From Gemmatimonadota bacterium (lineage in GTDB: Bacteria; Gemmatimonadota; Gemmatimonadetes; Longimicrobiales; Gaopeijiaceae): 17,559 bases of DNA. The DNA is taken from contig JAUQOX010000026.1 in the NCBI GenBank assembly GCA_030550695.1, positions 1 through 17,559 of the forward strand, in the 5' to 3' direction. Every line of letters begins with the position of its first letter. Positions within the stretch are counted from its first letter, which is position 1. This document shows, piece after piece, positions 1 through 7,966 of the stretch. The notes beneath the pieces were generated by a model. The model did no database searches. It saw only the letters and a list, made by a program, of their open reading frames with translations, and had not been told where the DNA came from. The translations under genes were made by a program, and so were the position numbers.

Positions 1-135
1 TTCCACTTGGGTCGCTTCGGCGTCCAGGGCGTTTTCCACCAGCTCCTTGACCACGGAGGCCGGACGTTCCACCACCTCGCCGGCGGCGATCTGGTTGGCG
101 ATGTGGTCCGGAAGGATCTGTATGCGTCGGGCCAT
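1..135 (-). CDS. mutL: DNA mismatch repair protein MutL, N-terminal fragment (continues beyond the window)
   Basis: Only the first 45 residues lie in the window. They carry the invariant MutL start: IANQIAAGEVVERPASVV, then KELVENALDA. This is the first ATP-binding motif of the GHKL ATPase fold; E31 and N35 correspond to the E. coli catalytic Glu29 and magnesium-binding Asn33. MutL couples MutS mismatch recognition to strand incision during mismatch repair. The ATG at 135 starts at the expected family position, although I see no strong Shine-Dalgarno sequence before it. It is the last visible gene of a minus-strand run after tatD, with a 130-bp gap (136-265) in which I find no gene or convincing signal. 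The 3' end is cut by the window edge; nothing suggests that the gene itself is broken. Confidence 0.95.
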   Translation of the reverse strand, partial: MARRIQILPDHIANQIAAGEVVERPASVVKELVENALDAEATQVE

Positions 136-265
136 AGCTGAGCGCTTCGCCGTCGTTCCCCCTCTCCAAACCGGGCGGTTGAGGTGCGCGCCCCGATCCG
201 CCCCCTCACCGGCCACCCGTCTTGACCCTTTGTCCTGGTTTCCGGGGACCCGAGGAAAACCCCCT

Positions 266-1051
266 TCAAGCCCCCCATCCGAAGAATCGGGCCGCGTTCC
301 GGGAGGTGTATTCCCGCACCTCTTCCAGGGCCTCCCCCCGCCAGCGGGCCAAAGCCTCGGCCACGTGGACCACCCATGCCGGCTCGTTCCGTTTCCCGCG
401 ATGGGGCGCAGGGGCCAGATAAGGGGCATCCGTCTCCACCATCAGGCGATCCCGGGGGATCCGGCGGAGGAGATCCCCCTGGGAGTAGCCCCGAAAGGTG
501 AGGATTCCGGTAAAGGAAACCATCCAACCTACCCGCAGGGCCGTGGTGAGGAGGTCCTCCCCTCCGGTGAAGCAGTGAAGGACCCCCCGGACCTTCCCTC
601 CCCACTCCCGCAGAATGGCGGCCAGGGTCGGGTCGGCCTCCCTGGAGTGCACCACCACCGGCAGGCCCAGGCGCTCCGCCCCTTCCAGGTGTTGCCGGAA
701 AAGCTCTTCCTGGCGGGGGACAGGGGAATGCTGGTAGTGGAAATCCAAGCCGGTTTCCCCCAGGGCGACGACCTGGGGATGGGCGGCGGCCAGGGCCAGA
801 AGCCGGCCGAGGTCGTCTTCGTCCGCCTCCGAGGCTTGGTGGGGATGGATCCCCAAGGTGGCGAAAAGTCGGGGGGGTTCAGCTCCCCAAGCGGTTTCTC
901 GAAGCAGGGAAAGGATCTTCTCCCCCTCCTCCGACCGGGAGCCCACCACCACCAGAGCCTCTACCCCCGCCTCGCGGGCACGCCCAAGGACGGCCGGGCG
1001 GTCTCCGTCGAAGGCGGGGTCGGCCAGATGACAATGGGTATCCACCCACAT
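266..1051 (-). CDS. tatD: TatD family metal-dependent deoxyribonuclease
   Basis: 261 residues, normal for TatD hydrolases, which are cytoplasmic TIM-barrel metallonucleases with 3'-5' exonuclease activity on DNA. The metal ligands are in the expected order: H6 and H8 in VDTHCHLADP, E99 in LGETGLDF, H135 in VVVHSREA, H159 in GVLHCFTGG and D208 in VETDAPYLAP. I chose the ATG at 1051 because family members begin right at the DTHCH motif. The frame extends to a GTG at 1111, which overlaps a perfect GGAGGTGA-like Shine-Dalgarno sequence just after the secF stop, so a 20-residue longer form is possible. The gene follows secF on the same strand and is probably co-transcribed with it. The physiological role of TatD proteins (DNA repair or degradation of damaged DNA) cannot be settled from sequence. 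Confidence 0.93.
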   Translation of the reverse strand: MWVDTHCHLADPAFDGDRPAVLGRAREAGVEALVVVGSRSEEGEKILSLLRETAWGAEPPRLFATLGIHPHQASEADEDDLGRLLALAAAHPQVVALGETGLDFHYQHSPVPRQEELFRQHLEGAERLGLPVVVHSREADPTLAAILREWGGKVRGVLHCFTGGEDLLTTALRVGWMVSFTGILTFRGYSQGDLLRRIPRDRLMVETDAPYLAPAPHRGKRNEPAWVVHVAEALARWRGEALEEVREYTSRNAARFFGWGA

Positions 1052-1117
1052 GGTGAGAACACCCACAGCGAAAAGGTGTGCCGGAAGAGGAGGGCGGGTC
1101 CGGACCGTCACCTCCCC

Positions 1118-2077
1118 TCAGGCGGTGGCCGGGGCCCGCCGTCGCTTCGCTTCTTTCCCCTCTCCGAGACCGAAACGTTTCTGGATCTCCAGGAGGGCCG
1201 GGGACGCCACGAAAATGGAGGAGTACGTCCCCACCACGATGCCGAAGAAGAGGATCAGGGCAAAGTCCCGGATCACCGGCCCTCCGAACAGGAGGAGGGC
1301 CAAGAGCACGGCCAGGGTGGTCCCTGAAGTCAGCACCGTGCGCGGAAGGGTTTCGTTGATGGAGCGGTTCAGGAGGGCCACCGGGTCTTCCTTCCGCCCC
1401 CCCCTCTTGCCGAGGTTCTCCCGCACCCGATCGAAAACGACAATGGTGTCATTCAAGGAATACCCCACGATGGTCAGGAGGGCCGCCACCGTGGGGAGGA
1501 GGATCTCGATCCGAAGAAGGGCCAGGAACCCGAGGGTCACCAAGATGTCGTGAACCGTGGCGATCACCGCCGCCACCCCGAACCGGAGCTCGAAACGGAG
1601 AGCCAGGTAGATGAGGGTCAAGAAGAAGGAGAACACGATGGCCAAGGCGGCCTTCTGCTGAAGTTCCCCCCCGATCTTGGGGCCCACCAGCTCGGTCCGT
1701 ACGATCTCGAAAGCCTCACCACCGTAGGCGGCCTCCAGACGCTGCCGGATGTCCCGGGCCACGGCCTCCACGTCCTGCTGTTCGGAGAGGGGGGCCCGGA
1801 TGACGAACTCGTCTTCGGCCCCGAAACGGGTAATCTCCATGGCCCCTCCAGGACCCGACAACAGAGAGCGCAGTTCGGCGTCGGTCACCGGACGCTGGAA
1901 CCGCACCTGCACGAAGGATCCGCCCTTGAAATCCACGCCGTAGTTTTGCCAGCTGCCGATGGTGAACACGTTCACCACCATGGCCGCCACCCCCACGAGA
2001 ATGGCAGCCCCCGAGACGACATACGCCACTTGCCGCCGCTCGATGAACCGGTACTGCGCCTTACCGAAAATCCGCAT
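1118..2077 (-). CDS. secF: Protein translocase subunit SecF
   Basis: 319 residues, typical of stand-alone SecF. An N-terminal membrane helix (about 17-38) leads to NYGVDFKGGSF, the conserved start of the periplasmic P4 domain. Five further membrane helices follow (about 140-295). The RND-type core motifs are present: VHDILVTLG (about 175-183) and GYSLNDTIVVFDRVREN (about 205-221). SecF pairs with SecD in the inner membrane and uses the proton gradient to pull exported proteins out of the SecYEG channel. Only 8 bp separate the secD stop from this ATG and they hold no clear Shine-Dalgarno sequence, so translation is probably coupled to secD. The tail (about 303-319) is rich in Lys/Arg and Ala. 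Confidence 0.97.
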   Translation of the reverse strand: MRIFGKAQYRFIERRQVAYVVSGAAILVGVAAMVVNVFTIGSWQNYGVDFKGGSFVQVRFQRPVTDAELRSLLSGPGGAMEITRFGAEDEFVIRAPLSEQQDVEAVARDIRQRLEAAYGGEAFEIVRTELVGPKIGGELQQKAALAIVFSFFLTLIYLALRFELRFGVAAVIATVHDILVTLGFLALLRIEILLPTVAALLTIVGYSLNDTIVVFDRVRENLGKRGGRKEDPVALLNRSINETLPRTVLTSGTTLAVLLALLLFGGPVIRDFALILFFGIVVGTYSSIFVASPALLEIQKRFGLGEGKEAKRRRAPATA

Positions 2078-2085
2078 GGAGATGC

Positions 2086-3756
2086 TCAGATGCTGATGGG
2101 GTCCGTGGCCTTCTTGCCCCGTAGGTAAATGAGGAAGAGGGTGCGGGTGACGTAGACGGCCGAGAAGAACGAGGCCACGATCCCGATGGACAGGGTCACA
2201 GCAAACCCCCGAACCGGGCCGGTGCCGAATTGGAACAGGATCAGAGCGGTGAGCAGGGTGGTGATGTTGGAGTCCACGATGGCGCTCATGGCGTTCCGGA
2301 ACCCTTCGTCCACCGCGGTCCGGGTAGCCCGCCCCGCCTCCAACTCCTCACGGATCCGCTCGAAGATGAGCACGTTGGCGTCCACCGCCATCCCCACCGA
2401 GAGGATGAGACCGGCGATCCCCGGAACGGTGAGGGTCGCCTCCAGCGCCGCGAGCCCCCCCAGCACGAGGACCACATAGACCAGGAGGGCGCCGATGGCC
2501 AAGAGGCCGGCCACCCGGTAATACAGGGCCATGATGAGAACCACCACCACCACCCCCACGGTCCCTGCCAGCTTCCCTCCGTCCACGGAGTCCTTTCCCA
2601 GGGAGGGGCCCACCGTCCTCTCCTCGATGATCTTCAGGGGGGCGGTGAGGGCCCCGGCCCTGAGGACCAGGGCCAAATCCCGGGCCTCCTCCATACGGGC
2701 GTTGCCCAGCTCGATCCGGCCGGAGGCTCCGATCCGGTCCTTGATCACCGGGGCACTCATGACCTCGCCGTCCAGGACGATGGCCAAGAAGTCTCCCACG
2801 TGCTTGCCGGTGAATTCGGCGAAAAGCCGTCCCCCCCGACGATCCAACTGGAAGTTCACCACCGGCTGGTTGTACTGGGGGTCTCTGCCGGCCACGGCAT
2901 CCTCCAGGCGGTCCCCCGTGAGGAAGGCCGGGTCTTCCAGAACGTAGAGACGACGATAGGTCCGAGCCCCGATCCCCACCGGCTCCGCCGCCCAGTGCAG
3001 GGCAACGCCCCTGGGGAAAGCCCGGCGAACCTCGGGAAGGGAAAGGAAGAACTTGGCCCGCGGAACGTCTTCCTCGGCCACCAGGAATGTTCCCTGGACA
3101 TCGCCCTGGTTCAGGAGGCTGGTCAGGGGACGGAGCTCCGAACCTGGGGCTCCTCCGGCGGCCGTGTCCGCCCCCTCGGAGGCAGCCGCTCCCACCCCTT
3201 CCGCTCCCCCGGCGGAGTCCGCCCGGGTCTGGGCCGAGTCCGTTTTTGTCGTGTCGGCCCCCCCGCCCCCGAAAAGGAGATCCTCCAAAGAACGGGCGGG
3301 CGCCTCCTGGACCTTCCCCATGGCCCGCACCGAATCCTCGCCCAGGGCCGCCACGATGGCTCGGTCCAGACGGGGGAGTACGGGTTCCACGGTGGAGGTG
3401 GGGAGGACCAGCTTGAACTCGAGGAAGGCGTTGGCCCGGATGAGATCCTTGGCCCGCTCCTCGTCCCGGATCCCGGGCAGCTCGATGACCAGCCGGTCGG
3501 ATCCCACCTTCTGGATCAGGGGCTCCGCCACCCCGAACTGGTCGATGCGGGTCCGGATAATCCGCTCGGATCGGTCGATATGGTCGGCCCTGGCCTCGGG
3601 GGAATAGGTGCCCTCCGGGTCGTCCACCTCCAGGACGAGGTGCATGCCCCCTTGCAGGTCCAGCCCCAGCTTGATGGGCTTGGTGAAGAGGTAGCCGAGG
3701 GCTCCCCCGACGACGATGACGATGGTGATGATCCGACCCCGAATGGTCTTGAACAT
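2086..3756 (-). CDS. secD: Protein translocase subunit SecD, with a low-complexity linker in the periplasmic region
   Basis: 556 residues. An N-terminal helix (about 8-24) is followed by IKLGLDLQGGMHLVLEV, the hallmark of SecD. The periplasmic P1 base is split by a Gly/Ala/Ser/Thr/Asp-rich stretch (about 163-207) before the second half, which contains LDGEVMSAPVI (about 328-337). Five membrane helices follow; GMAVDANVLIFERIREEL (about 455-472) carries the conserved Asp (D459) tied to proton movement, and SNITT lies at about 496-500. SecD works with SecF in late steps of Sec export. The ATG at 3756 has a GAGGA sequence five bases upstream. No yajC lies next to it. The low-complexity insert is the only odd feature and looks like a flexible, variable linker; no frameshift is evident. 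Confidence 0.97.
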   Translation of the reverse strand: MFKTIRGRIITIVIVVGGALGYLFTKPIKLGLDLQGGMHLVLEVDDPEGTYSPEARADHIDRSERIIRTRIDQFGVAEPLIQKVGSDRLVIELPGIRDEERAKDLIRANAFLEFKLVLPTSTVEPVLPRLDRAIVAALGEDSVRAMGKVQEAPARSLEDLLFGGGGADTTKTDSAQTRADSAGGAEGVGAAASEGADTAAGGAPGSELRPLTSLLNQGDVQGTFLVAEEDVPRAKFFLSLPEVRRAFPRGVALHWAAEPVGIGARTYRRLYVLEDPAFLTGDRLEDAVAGRDPQYNQPVVNFQLDRRGGRLFAEFTGKHVGDFLAIVLDGEVMSAPVIKDRIGASGRIELGNARMEEARDLALVLRAGALTAPLKIIEERTVGPSLGKDSVDGGKLAGTVGVVVVVLIMALYYRVAGLLAIGALLVYVVLVLGGLAALEATLTVPGIAGLILSVGMAVDANVLIFERIREELEAGRATRTAVDEGFRNAMSAIVDSNITTLLTALILFQFGTGPVRGFAVTLSIGIVASFFSAVYVTRTLFLIYLRGKKATDPISI

Positions 3757-3817
3757 GGATCCTCAGAGTGCGGCTCTTCGATAGAGATCCAGGGCGGGTC
3801 GCCCCCTCATAAAGCCC

Positions 3818-3849
3818 ATTAAACTGTTGCGGCAGGACACCTGTGTCAA
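3818..3849 (-). promoter_or_regulatory. Possible sigma-70-like promoter for secDF-tatD-mutL
   Basis: On the minus strand, a perfect TTGACA (3849-3844) is followed 20 bases later by TTTAAT (3823-3818), about 60 bp before the secD ATG. The -35 match is exact, but the spacer is longer than the usual 16-18 bp and the -10 match is moderate. It sits in the only sizeable gap (3757-3954) between the PilB-like gene and secD, where a promoter would be expected. The phylum's promoter consensus is unknown to me. Confidence 0.3.
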
Positions 3850-3954
3850 ATTCCGCCGAGGGCCCGCGGGAGGGCGCGGGGAGGGAGGGGCGGGGCGCAA
3901 ACCGCCAGGTCGGGGCGATGTCCGGGGGAGGGCCAAGGGGTGGCCCGCTGATCC

Positions 3955-6132
3955 CTACAGCAAGGACCGGCGGATCACCGCCCGGATCCGAGCCAACAAA
4001 CGGGGCAGATCTACGGATTTGGCCACGAAGTCGTCCGCCCCGGCCTCCAGGAGTTCGGCCTCCTCCTTGGCCCCCCCTTTGCCCGTCAGCACCAGGACGG
4101 GGAGGGCTGCGGTATCCACGGATCCCCGGATGAAGTCCAGGACCTCCCTTCCGTCCAGCCCGGGCATCCGGAGGTCGAGCACGACCAAGGAGAAGTGGGG
4201 ATCTTCCTTCAGGGTATCCAGAGCCTTGTAGCCATCCGAGGCTTCATGGACCTCGAAGCCCTCCTTCTCCAGCAACATCCGGAGGGGAAGGCGGGACTCC
4301 TCGTCGTCGTCCACCAGAAGGATCCGGGGGGGACCCGTTTCTTCCTTTTCCGCCTCTTCTTCTTCCAGAGCCTGACCCAGAACCCGCTCCACCTCGACCA
4401 GGGTGGTCTTTCCCTGGCGGACCCAGTCCAGGGCCACCTCGTGCATGGGCCGCATGCCGCCCTGGATGGCGAGCCGAGTCAGCGTGGTGAGCCCCTTGCG
4501 GGCTTCGATGGCTGCCGCCAGGCGGGGTCCCACCATCATGACCTCCTGAACGGGAAGCCTCCCCCGGTACCCCGTGAAACCGCACTCCGGACAACCCACG
4601 GCCCGCACCACCGGCTCCACTCCGTGCCGGTCGGTGAGGCGCTGCTCCTCCGGCGTCAGGACTCCCCTGACCGGTTCGGCACAGTTCCGGCAAACCCGGC
4701 GGATGAGCCGCTGGGCCAAAGCCCCCCGGAGGGTTGCGGCAATGGCGCTGTAGTGGAGGCCGAGATCCGCCATCCGGGAAACGCTGCTGACGGCATCGTT
4801 GGCATGGACCGTGGCCAGGACCAGGTGCCCCGTCATGGCCGCTTCCACGGCCGTCTGGGCCGTCTCCCGGTCCCGGATCTCCCCCACCAGGATCACGTCC
4901 GGGTCCTGACGCAGGATGGAGCGCAGGGCTGCGGCAAAGGTGAGGCCCTGCTTCGGCTCCACCTGGGTCTGGTTGATGGCGGGCAGCTCGTACTCGATGG
5001 GGTCTTCCACCGTCATGATGTTGACCTTCCCGTCCGCCAGCTCCCGCAAGGCGCCATAGAGGGTCGACGTCTTGCCGGAGCCGGTGGGGCCCGTCACCAG
5101 CACGATCCCGTCCCGGTTGGCCAACAGTTGTCGGAACCGGGCCAGCTCGTGGGGTGGAATGTTGAGGTCCTCGAGGGTGGCGGAGGTGTTGGAATCCAGG
5201 ACCCGAAGTACGCACTTTTCCGACCCCCCCGCCGGGATGGTGGAGACCCTCAGATCATAGGCCAGATTCCCCACCCTTACCCGGGCCTTCCCGTCCTGGG
5301 GTCTCAGGCGGTCGGCGATGTCCAGCTTGGCCAGGATCTTGATGCGGGAGATGACCCGGTTCAGAGCGGGCATGGGCAGGTCCATGTGTTTTCGAAGCAC
5401 CCCGTCCACACGGTACCGGACCACCCCGCTCTTCCGCCCCGGCTCGATGTGGACGTCCGAGGCCCCCGCTGCGATCCCGTCGCGGATGATGAGGTTGGTG
5501 AGCTTCACCACCGGGGCCGCCTGGATGTCTCCCTCGGAGATGGACTCGGGGCTCATCTCCTCCACCAGCTTGACGGCGTCTTCCCCGGTCTCGTCCAGCC
5601 CTTCCAGGGTGCCCAGGAGACGCTCCACAGCCTTGCCGGGGGAATACCGCTCGTCGATGGCGTCCCGGAGGGCCCGGGGCGAGGCCACCTGGAAAACCAC
5701 TTGCCGGCCCACCGTGAACCCCACCAGGCGCTCGGCCTCCACATCCGTCGGGTCGGCGGTGGCCACCAGGACCGTGCGGTCGGTTTCCGCCAGGGGGTAC
5801 ACCAGGTGCTTGCGACACATGGCTTCGGGCAGAAGGAGGGCGGCGTTGGGATCGGCGGCGCCGAAGGCCGCCACCTTCAGGCGGAAGTAGTCCGCCACCA
5901 GTTCCGCCAGGCGGCTCTCCGTCAGCCCGAGGGCCCGCCCCACCGTGGCCCAGGCATCCTCTGCGGCGGCAGAGGCGGGAATGTCCAGCTTTTCGTGTCC
6001 CACCAACCCCGCCCGCTCCACGATCCGGACCATCCAGTGGACCGAAGCCGCCCGAGGTGCCCTGGCTTCGGACGATCCCCCTTGGGGAGGACTTGCGCCC
6101 GCGCCAGAGGAAGGATGGGAGGGTGTCAGCAT
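3955..6132 (-). CDS. GspE/PilB-type secretion or pilus motor ATPase fused to a C-terminal response-regulator receiver domain
   Basis: 725 residues. Residues about 35-165 look like a GspE/MshE-type N-terminal domain. The hexameric ATPase core follows: SDVHIEP (225-231), Walker A GPTGSGKT (348-355), Asp box VEDPIEYE (375-382), Walker B ILVGEIRD (414-421) and His box TVHAND (441-446). Two CxxC pairs (C481/C484 and C514/C517) form the usual zinc knuckle. After an acidic linker (588-600) comes a complete receiver domain (603-720) with D608/D609, phospho-acceptor D653, T683 and K705. The enzyme should power pilus extension or type II secretion at the inner membrane face, gated by phosphorylation (inference). 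The ATG at 6132 has AGGAGG eight bases upstream. A longer frame to 6201 overlaps the upstream GGDEF gene and was rejected. No other pilus or secretion gene lies in the window, so PilB and GspE cannot be separated. Confidence 0.93.
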   Translation of the reverse strand: MLTPSHPSSGAGASPPQGGSSEARAPRAASVHWMVRIVERAGLVGHEKLDIPASAAAEDAWATVGRALGLTESRLAELVADYFRLKVAAFGAADPNAALLLPEAMCRKHLVYPLAETDRTVLVATADPTDVEAERLVGFTVGRQVVFQVASPRALRDAIDERYSPGKAVERLLGTLEGLDETGEDAVKLVEEMSPESISEGDIQAAPVVKLTNLIIRDGIAAGASDVHIEPGRKSGVVRYRVDGVLRKHMDLPMPALNRVISRIKILAKLDIADRLRPQDGKARVRVGNLAYDLRVSTIPAGGSEKCVLRVLDSNTSATLEDLNIPPHELARFRQLLANRDGIVLVTGPTGSGKTSTLYGALRELADGKVNIMTVEDPIEYELPAINQTQVEPKQGLTFAAALRSILRQDPDVILVGEIRDRETAQTAVEAAMTGHLVLATVHANDAVSSVSRMADLGLHYSAIAATLRGALAQRLIRRVCRNCAEPVRGVLTPEEQRLTDRHGVEPVVRAVGCPECGFTGYRGRLPVQEVMMVGPRLAAAIEARKGLTTLTRLAIQGGMRPMHEVALDWVRQGKTTLVEVERVLGQALEEEEAEKEETGPPRILLVDDDEESRLPLRMLLEKEGFEVHEASDGYKALDTLKEDPHFSLVVLDLRMPGLDGREVLDFIRGSVDTAALPVLVLTGKGGAKEEAELLEAGADDFVAKSVDLPRLLARIRAVIRRSLL

Positions 6133-6160
6133 GCCCTCAGCCTCCTGCCTCGGCCGTTCC

Positions 6161-7126
6161 TCAGCCCGAGGGTTCACCGTCCCCCCCTTCCCCGCCCCCA
6201 CCCCCTTCCAGGGCCTCCCGCTTGGCCCGCTTCTCCTGGTACATGGCCTGGTCCGCCTCCGTCAGGAGGTCGTCCAACCTGGCTCTTCCCATGCCGTCGA
6301 AGCGGGCCGTCCCGATGGACACCGAGAGCCAGTACGGCTCCCGGCTCCACTGATTCAACTCCGTCACCTTCTCCCGAAGTCGTTTGATGAGCTCGGCTTC
6401 ACTCTCTTCCGAGGCTTCCAGGGCCAGAACGGCGAACTCGTCCCCCCCGATGCGGGCAACGATGTCCGACCGGCGAAAGGTGTCCCGGAGGAGATCGGCC
6501 ACCCGCATGAGGGCCCGGTCCCCCACATGGTGCCCCAGGGTATCGTTGATGGTCTTCAGACGGTCCACATCCAGGTAGACCAGGATCACCGCCCGCCCGC
6601 TCCGGCGTGCAAGCTTCAGGTGCTGCTCCCCGAGGTCGGCGAAACCCCTGCGGTTGTACAGCCCCGTCAAGTCGTCGATGAGGGAAAGGCTCCGGAGGGC
6701 CGAGATCAGACGATGACGCTCCACCGCATAACGGACCGACCGGAAAACCACTTCCCCCGTCACTCTCCCCTTGACCAGGTAATCTTGGGCTCCGCCTTGC
6801 ACGGTCCTCAGGGCGACGTCCTCGTCATCCACCTCGGTGAGGACCACGATGGGGACGTCGGGGGCGAAGGCATACGCCCGCTCGAAGGTGGAGATGCCCT
6901 CGTTGTCGGGAAGGTTCAGGTCCAGCAGGACCACGTCGATCCCACCCCTGGAAAGCCGCTCCAGGGCCGACGAGAGTTCGCCTGCCCATTCCATCTCCAT
7001 GCCGCCCCCCTGGGGGTGCTTCAGGGCGTCCCGAAGCTCGGAGACGGCCACGGGTTCGGATTCCACCACCAGGACCCGAAGAGGCCGCCTGCCTGTTTCT
7101 GGGTTGCCGGGGCGGAAAGGGCTCAT
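6161..7126 (-). CDS. Response regulator with GGDEF output domain (diguanylate cyclase)
   Basis: 321 residues. An N-terminal receiver domain (about 16-135) has phospho-acceptor D69 in VVLLDLNLP, T97 and K119 in DYLVKG. The usual acidic pair reads VVESEP (E22-S23), so one magnesium-binding Asp is replaced by Ser. The C-terminal GGDEF domain (about 143-305) has DDLTGLYNRRGF, YLDVDRLKTINDTLGHHVGD and an intact GGDEF site at 227-231. An RRSD inhibitory c-di-GMP site lies five residues before it. The predicted activity is c-di-GMP synthesis from two GTP with product inhibition. The start at 7126 puts the receiver domain near the N-terminus; the frame runs on upstream antisense to the SCO1 gene and was trimmed. 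No clear Shine-Dalgarno sequence is seen. The PilB-receiver gene follows 28 bp downstream, suggesting one operon. The Gly/Glu-rich tail is unremarkable. Confidence 0.92.
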   Translation of the reverse strand: MSPFRPGNPETGRRPLRVLVVESEPVAVSELRDALKHPQGGGMEMEWAGELSSALERLSRGGIDVVLLDLNLPDNEGISTFERAYAFAPDVPIVVLTEVDDEDVALRTVQGGAQDYLVKGRVTGEVVFRSVRYAVERHRLISALRSLSLIDDLTGLYNRRGFADLGEQHLKLARRSGRAVILVYLDVDRLKTINDTLGHHVGDRALMRVADLLRDTFRRSDIVARIGGDEFAVLALEASEESEAELIKRLREKVTELNQWSREPYWLSVSIGTARFDGMGRARLDDLLTEADQAMYQEKRAKREALEGGGGGEGGDGEPSG

Positions 7127-7247
7127 GGAAGTCCGGACTCGGTAGGGGCAGGGCCGACAGATTTTGGCGGGAACAGCCGCAAACGCCCGTCTCGGCCACG
7201 CCCGAATTCTCCGTGCAAAGTAACCCCGGCGTGGGAGATTCGCCATC

Positions 7248-7266
7248 GGGTCCCCTTCGGGGATCC
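7248..7266 (+). other. UUCG-capped hairpin in the divergent intergenic region
   Basis: In the 213-bp gap between the divergent GGDEF and SCO1 genes, the plus strand can fold into a GC-rich stem with one bulge. A C(UUCG)G tetraloop sits at 7255-7260. It would lie about 75 bp before the SCO1 start, possibly in the mRNA leader. There is no U tract, so it is not a classical terminator. I found no confident promoter elsewhere in this gap. Confidence 0.25.
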
Positions 7267-7339
7267 CCGTTTCCCTTCCCGGGTACCCTTGGGCTGCAAG
7301 GTGAGGCCGGTCGCGGCCGCTGGTGGGGGAGCTGGTCGG

Positions 7340-7966
7340 ATGGCAACGAGAAGAATCCTCCAGGTTTTCTTGGGAGTCGTTCTGGGCGCCCTTCTGGGGT
7401 TGGGGTGGTGGCAGCTTTCCCCGCCTGGAAAAGTGGAGCGGGCCCAGGAAGAATTCCTCCTTCCCGCCCCCATGCCGGTTCCCCCCTTCGCCCTCCTTTC
7501 CAGCCGAGGAGATACCGTTCACTCCTGGGACTTCCCAGGTCAGATCCTGGTGGTGTTCTTCGGGTATACCTCGTGTCCCGACGTCTGCCCCCTGACCCTG
7601 GGGGAACTCCGGGGGGCCCTGGCCCGACTGGGGTCGCAAGGGTCGAAGGTCCAGGTGCTCTTCGTTTCGGTGGATCCCCAGCGGGACACGCCCTCCCGGT
7701 TGTCCGAGTACCTCTCCGCCCTCCACCCCTCCTTCCTGGGCCTCACCGGCTCGGAGGAGGAACTCAAAGGGGTGGCGGAGGGCTTCGGGGCCTATTTCGC
7801 CCGGGTGGGAGAAGGGCCGCATTACACCGTGGACCATTCGGGTCGGGTCTTCGTCCTGGACACCCACCGACGGCTGGTCCTCACGTTTCCTCCGGGAACC
7901 ACGGGCGAAAGAATGGCGGCCGGTTTGCAACGCTTGTTGACTCAGCAAGGGAACTCCGAACCATGA
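7340..7966 (+). CDS. SCO1/SenC family copper chaperone (thioredoxin-fold, membrane-anchored)
   Basis: 208 residues. A signal-anchor helix (about 5-24) is followed by a thioredoxin-like domain. The copper-binding CPDVC sequence (C79 and C83) sits in FFGYTSCPDVCPLTLGEL. Further family motifs are FVSVDPQRDTP (108-118) and the distal histidine H166 in YTVDHSGRVFVLD. SCO proteins deliver copper to the CuA site of cytochrome c oxidase subunit II, or reduce its cysteines, on the outer face of the inner membrane. The ATG at 7340 has a GGGGGAG sequence nine bases upstream. The stop overlaps the next start as ATGA, so the FixH-like gene is translationally coupled. As first gene of a four-gene cluster it points to respiratory copper-enzyme maturation. 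The frame stays open far upstream, but that part is antisense to the GGDEF gene. Confidence 0.95.
   Translation: MATRRILQVFLGVVLGALLGLGWWQLSPPGKVERAQEEFLLPAPMPVPPFALLSSRGDTVHSWDFPGQILVVFFGYTSCPDVCPLTLGELRGALARLGSQGSKVQVLFVSVDPQRDTPSRLSEYLSALHPSFLGLTGSEEELKGVAEGFGAYFARVGEGPHYTVDHSGRVFVLDTHRRLVLTFPPGTTGERMAAGLQRLLTQQGNSEP

Noticed and set aside
2230..3822. Long plus-strand open frame (about 530 codons) opposite secD
   Set aside because: It is antisense to a complete secD, is rich in His, Gly, Pro and Gln, and shows no domain; it reflects GC-biased third positions of the real gene.
4195..6387. Long plus-strand open frame (730 codons) opposite the PilB-receiver gene
   Set aside because: Antisense shadow of a gene with all expected ATPase and receiver motifs; the composition is low in conserved patterns and it crosses two real genes.
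7127..7948. Upstream extension of the GGDEF protein by 274 residues
   Set aside because: It is antisense to the SCO1 gene and runs through the intergenic gap with no domain; the receiver begins soon after the ATG at 7126.
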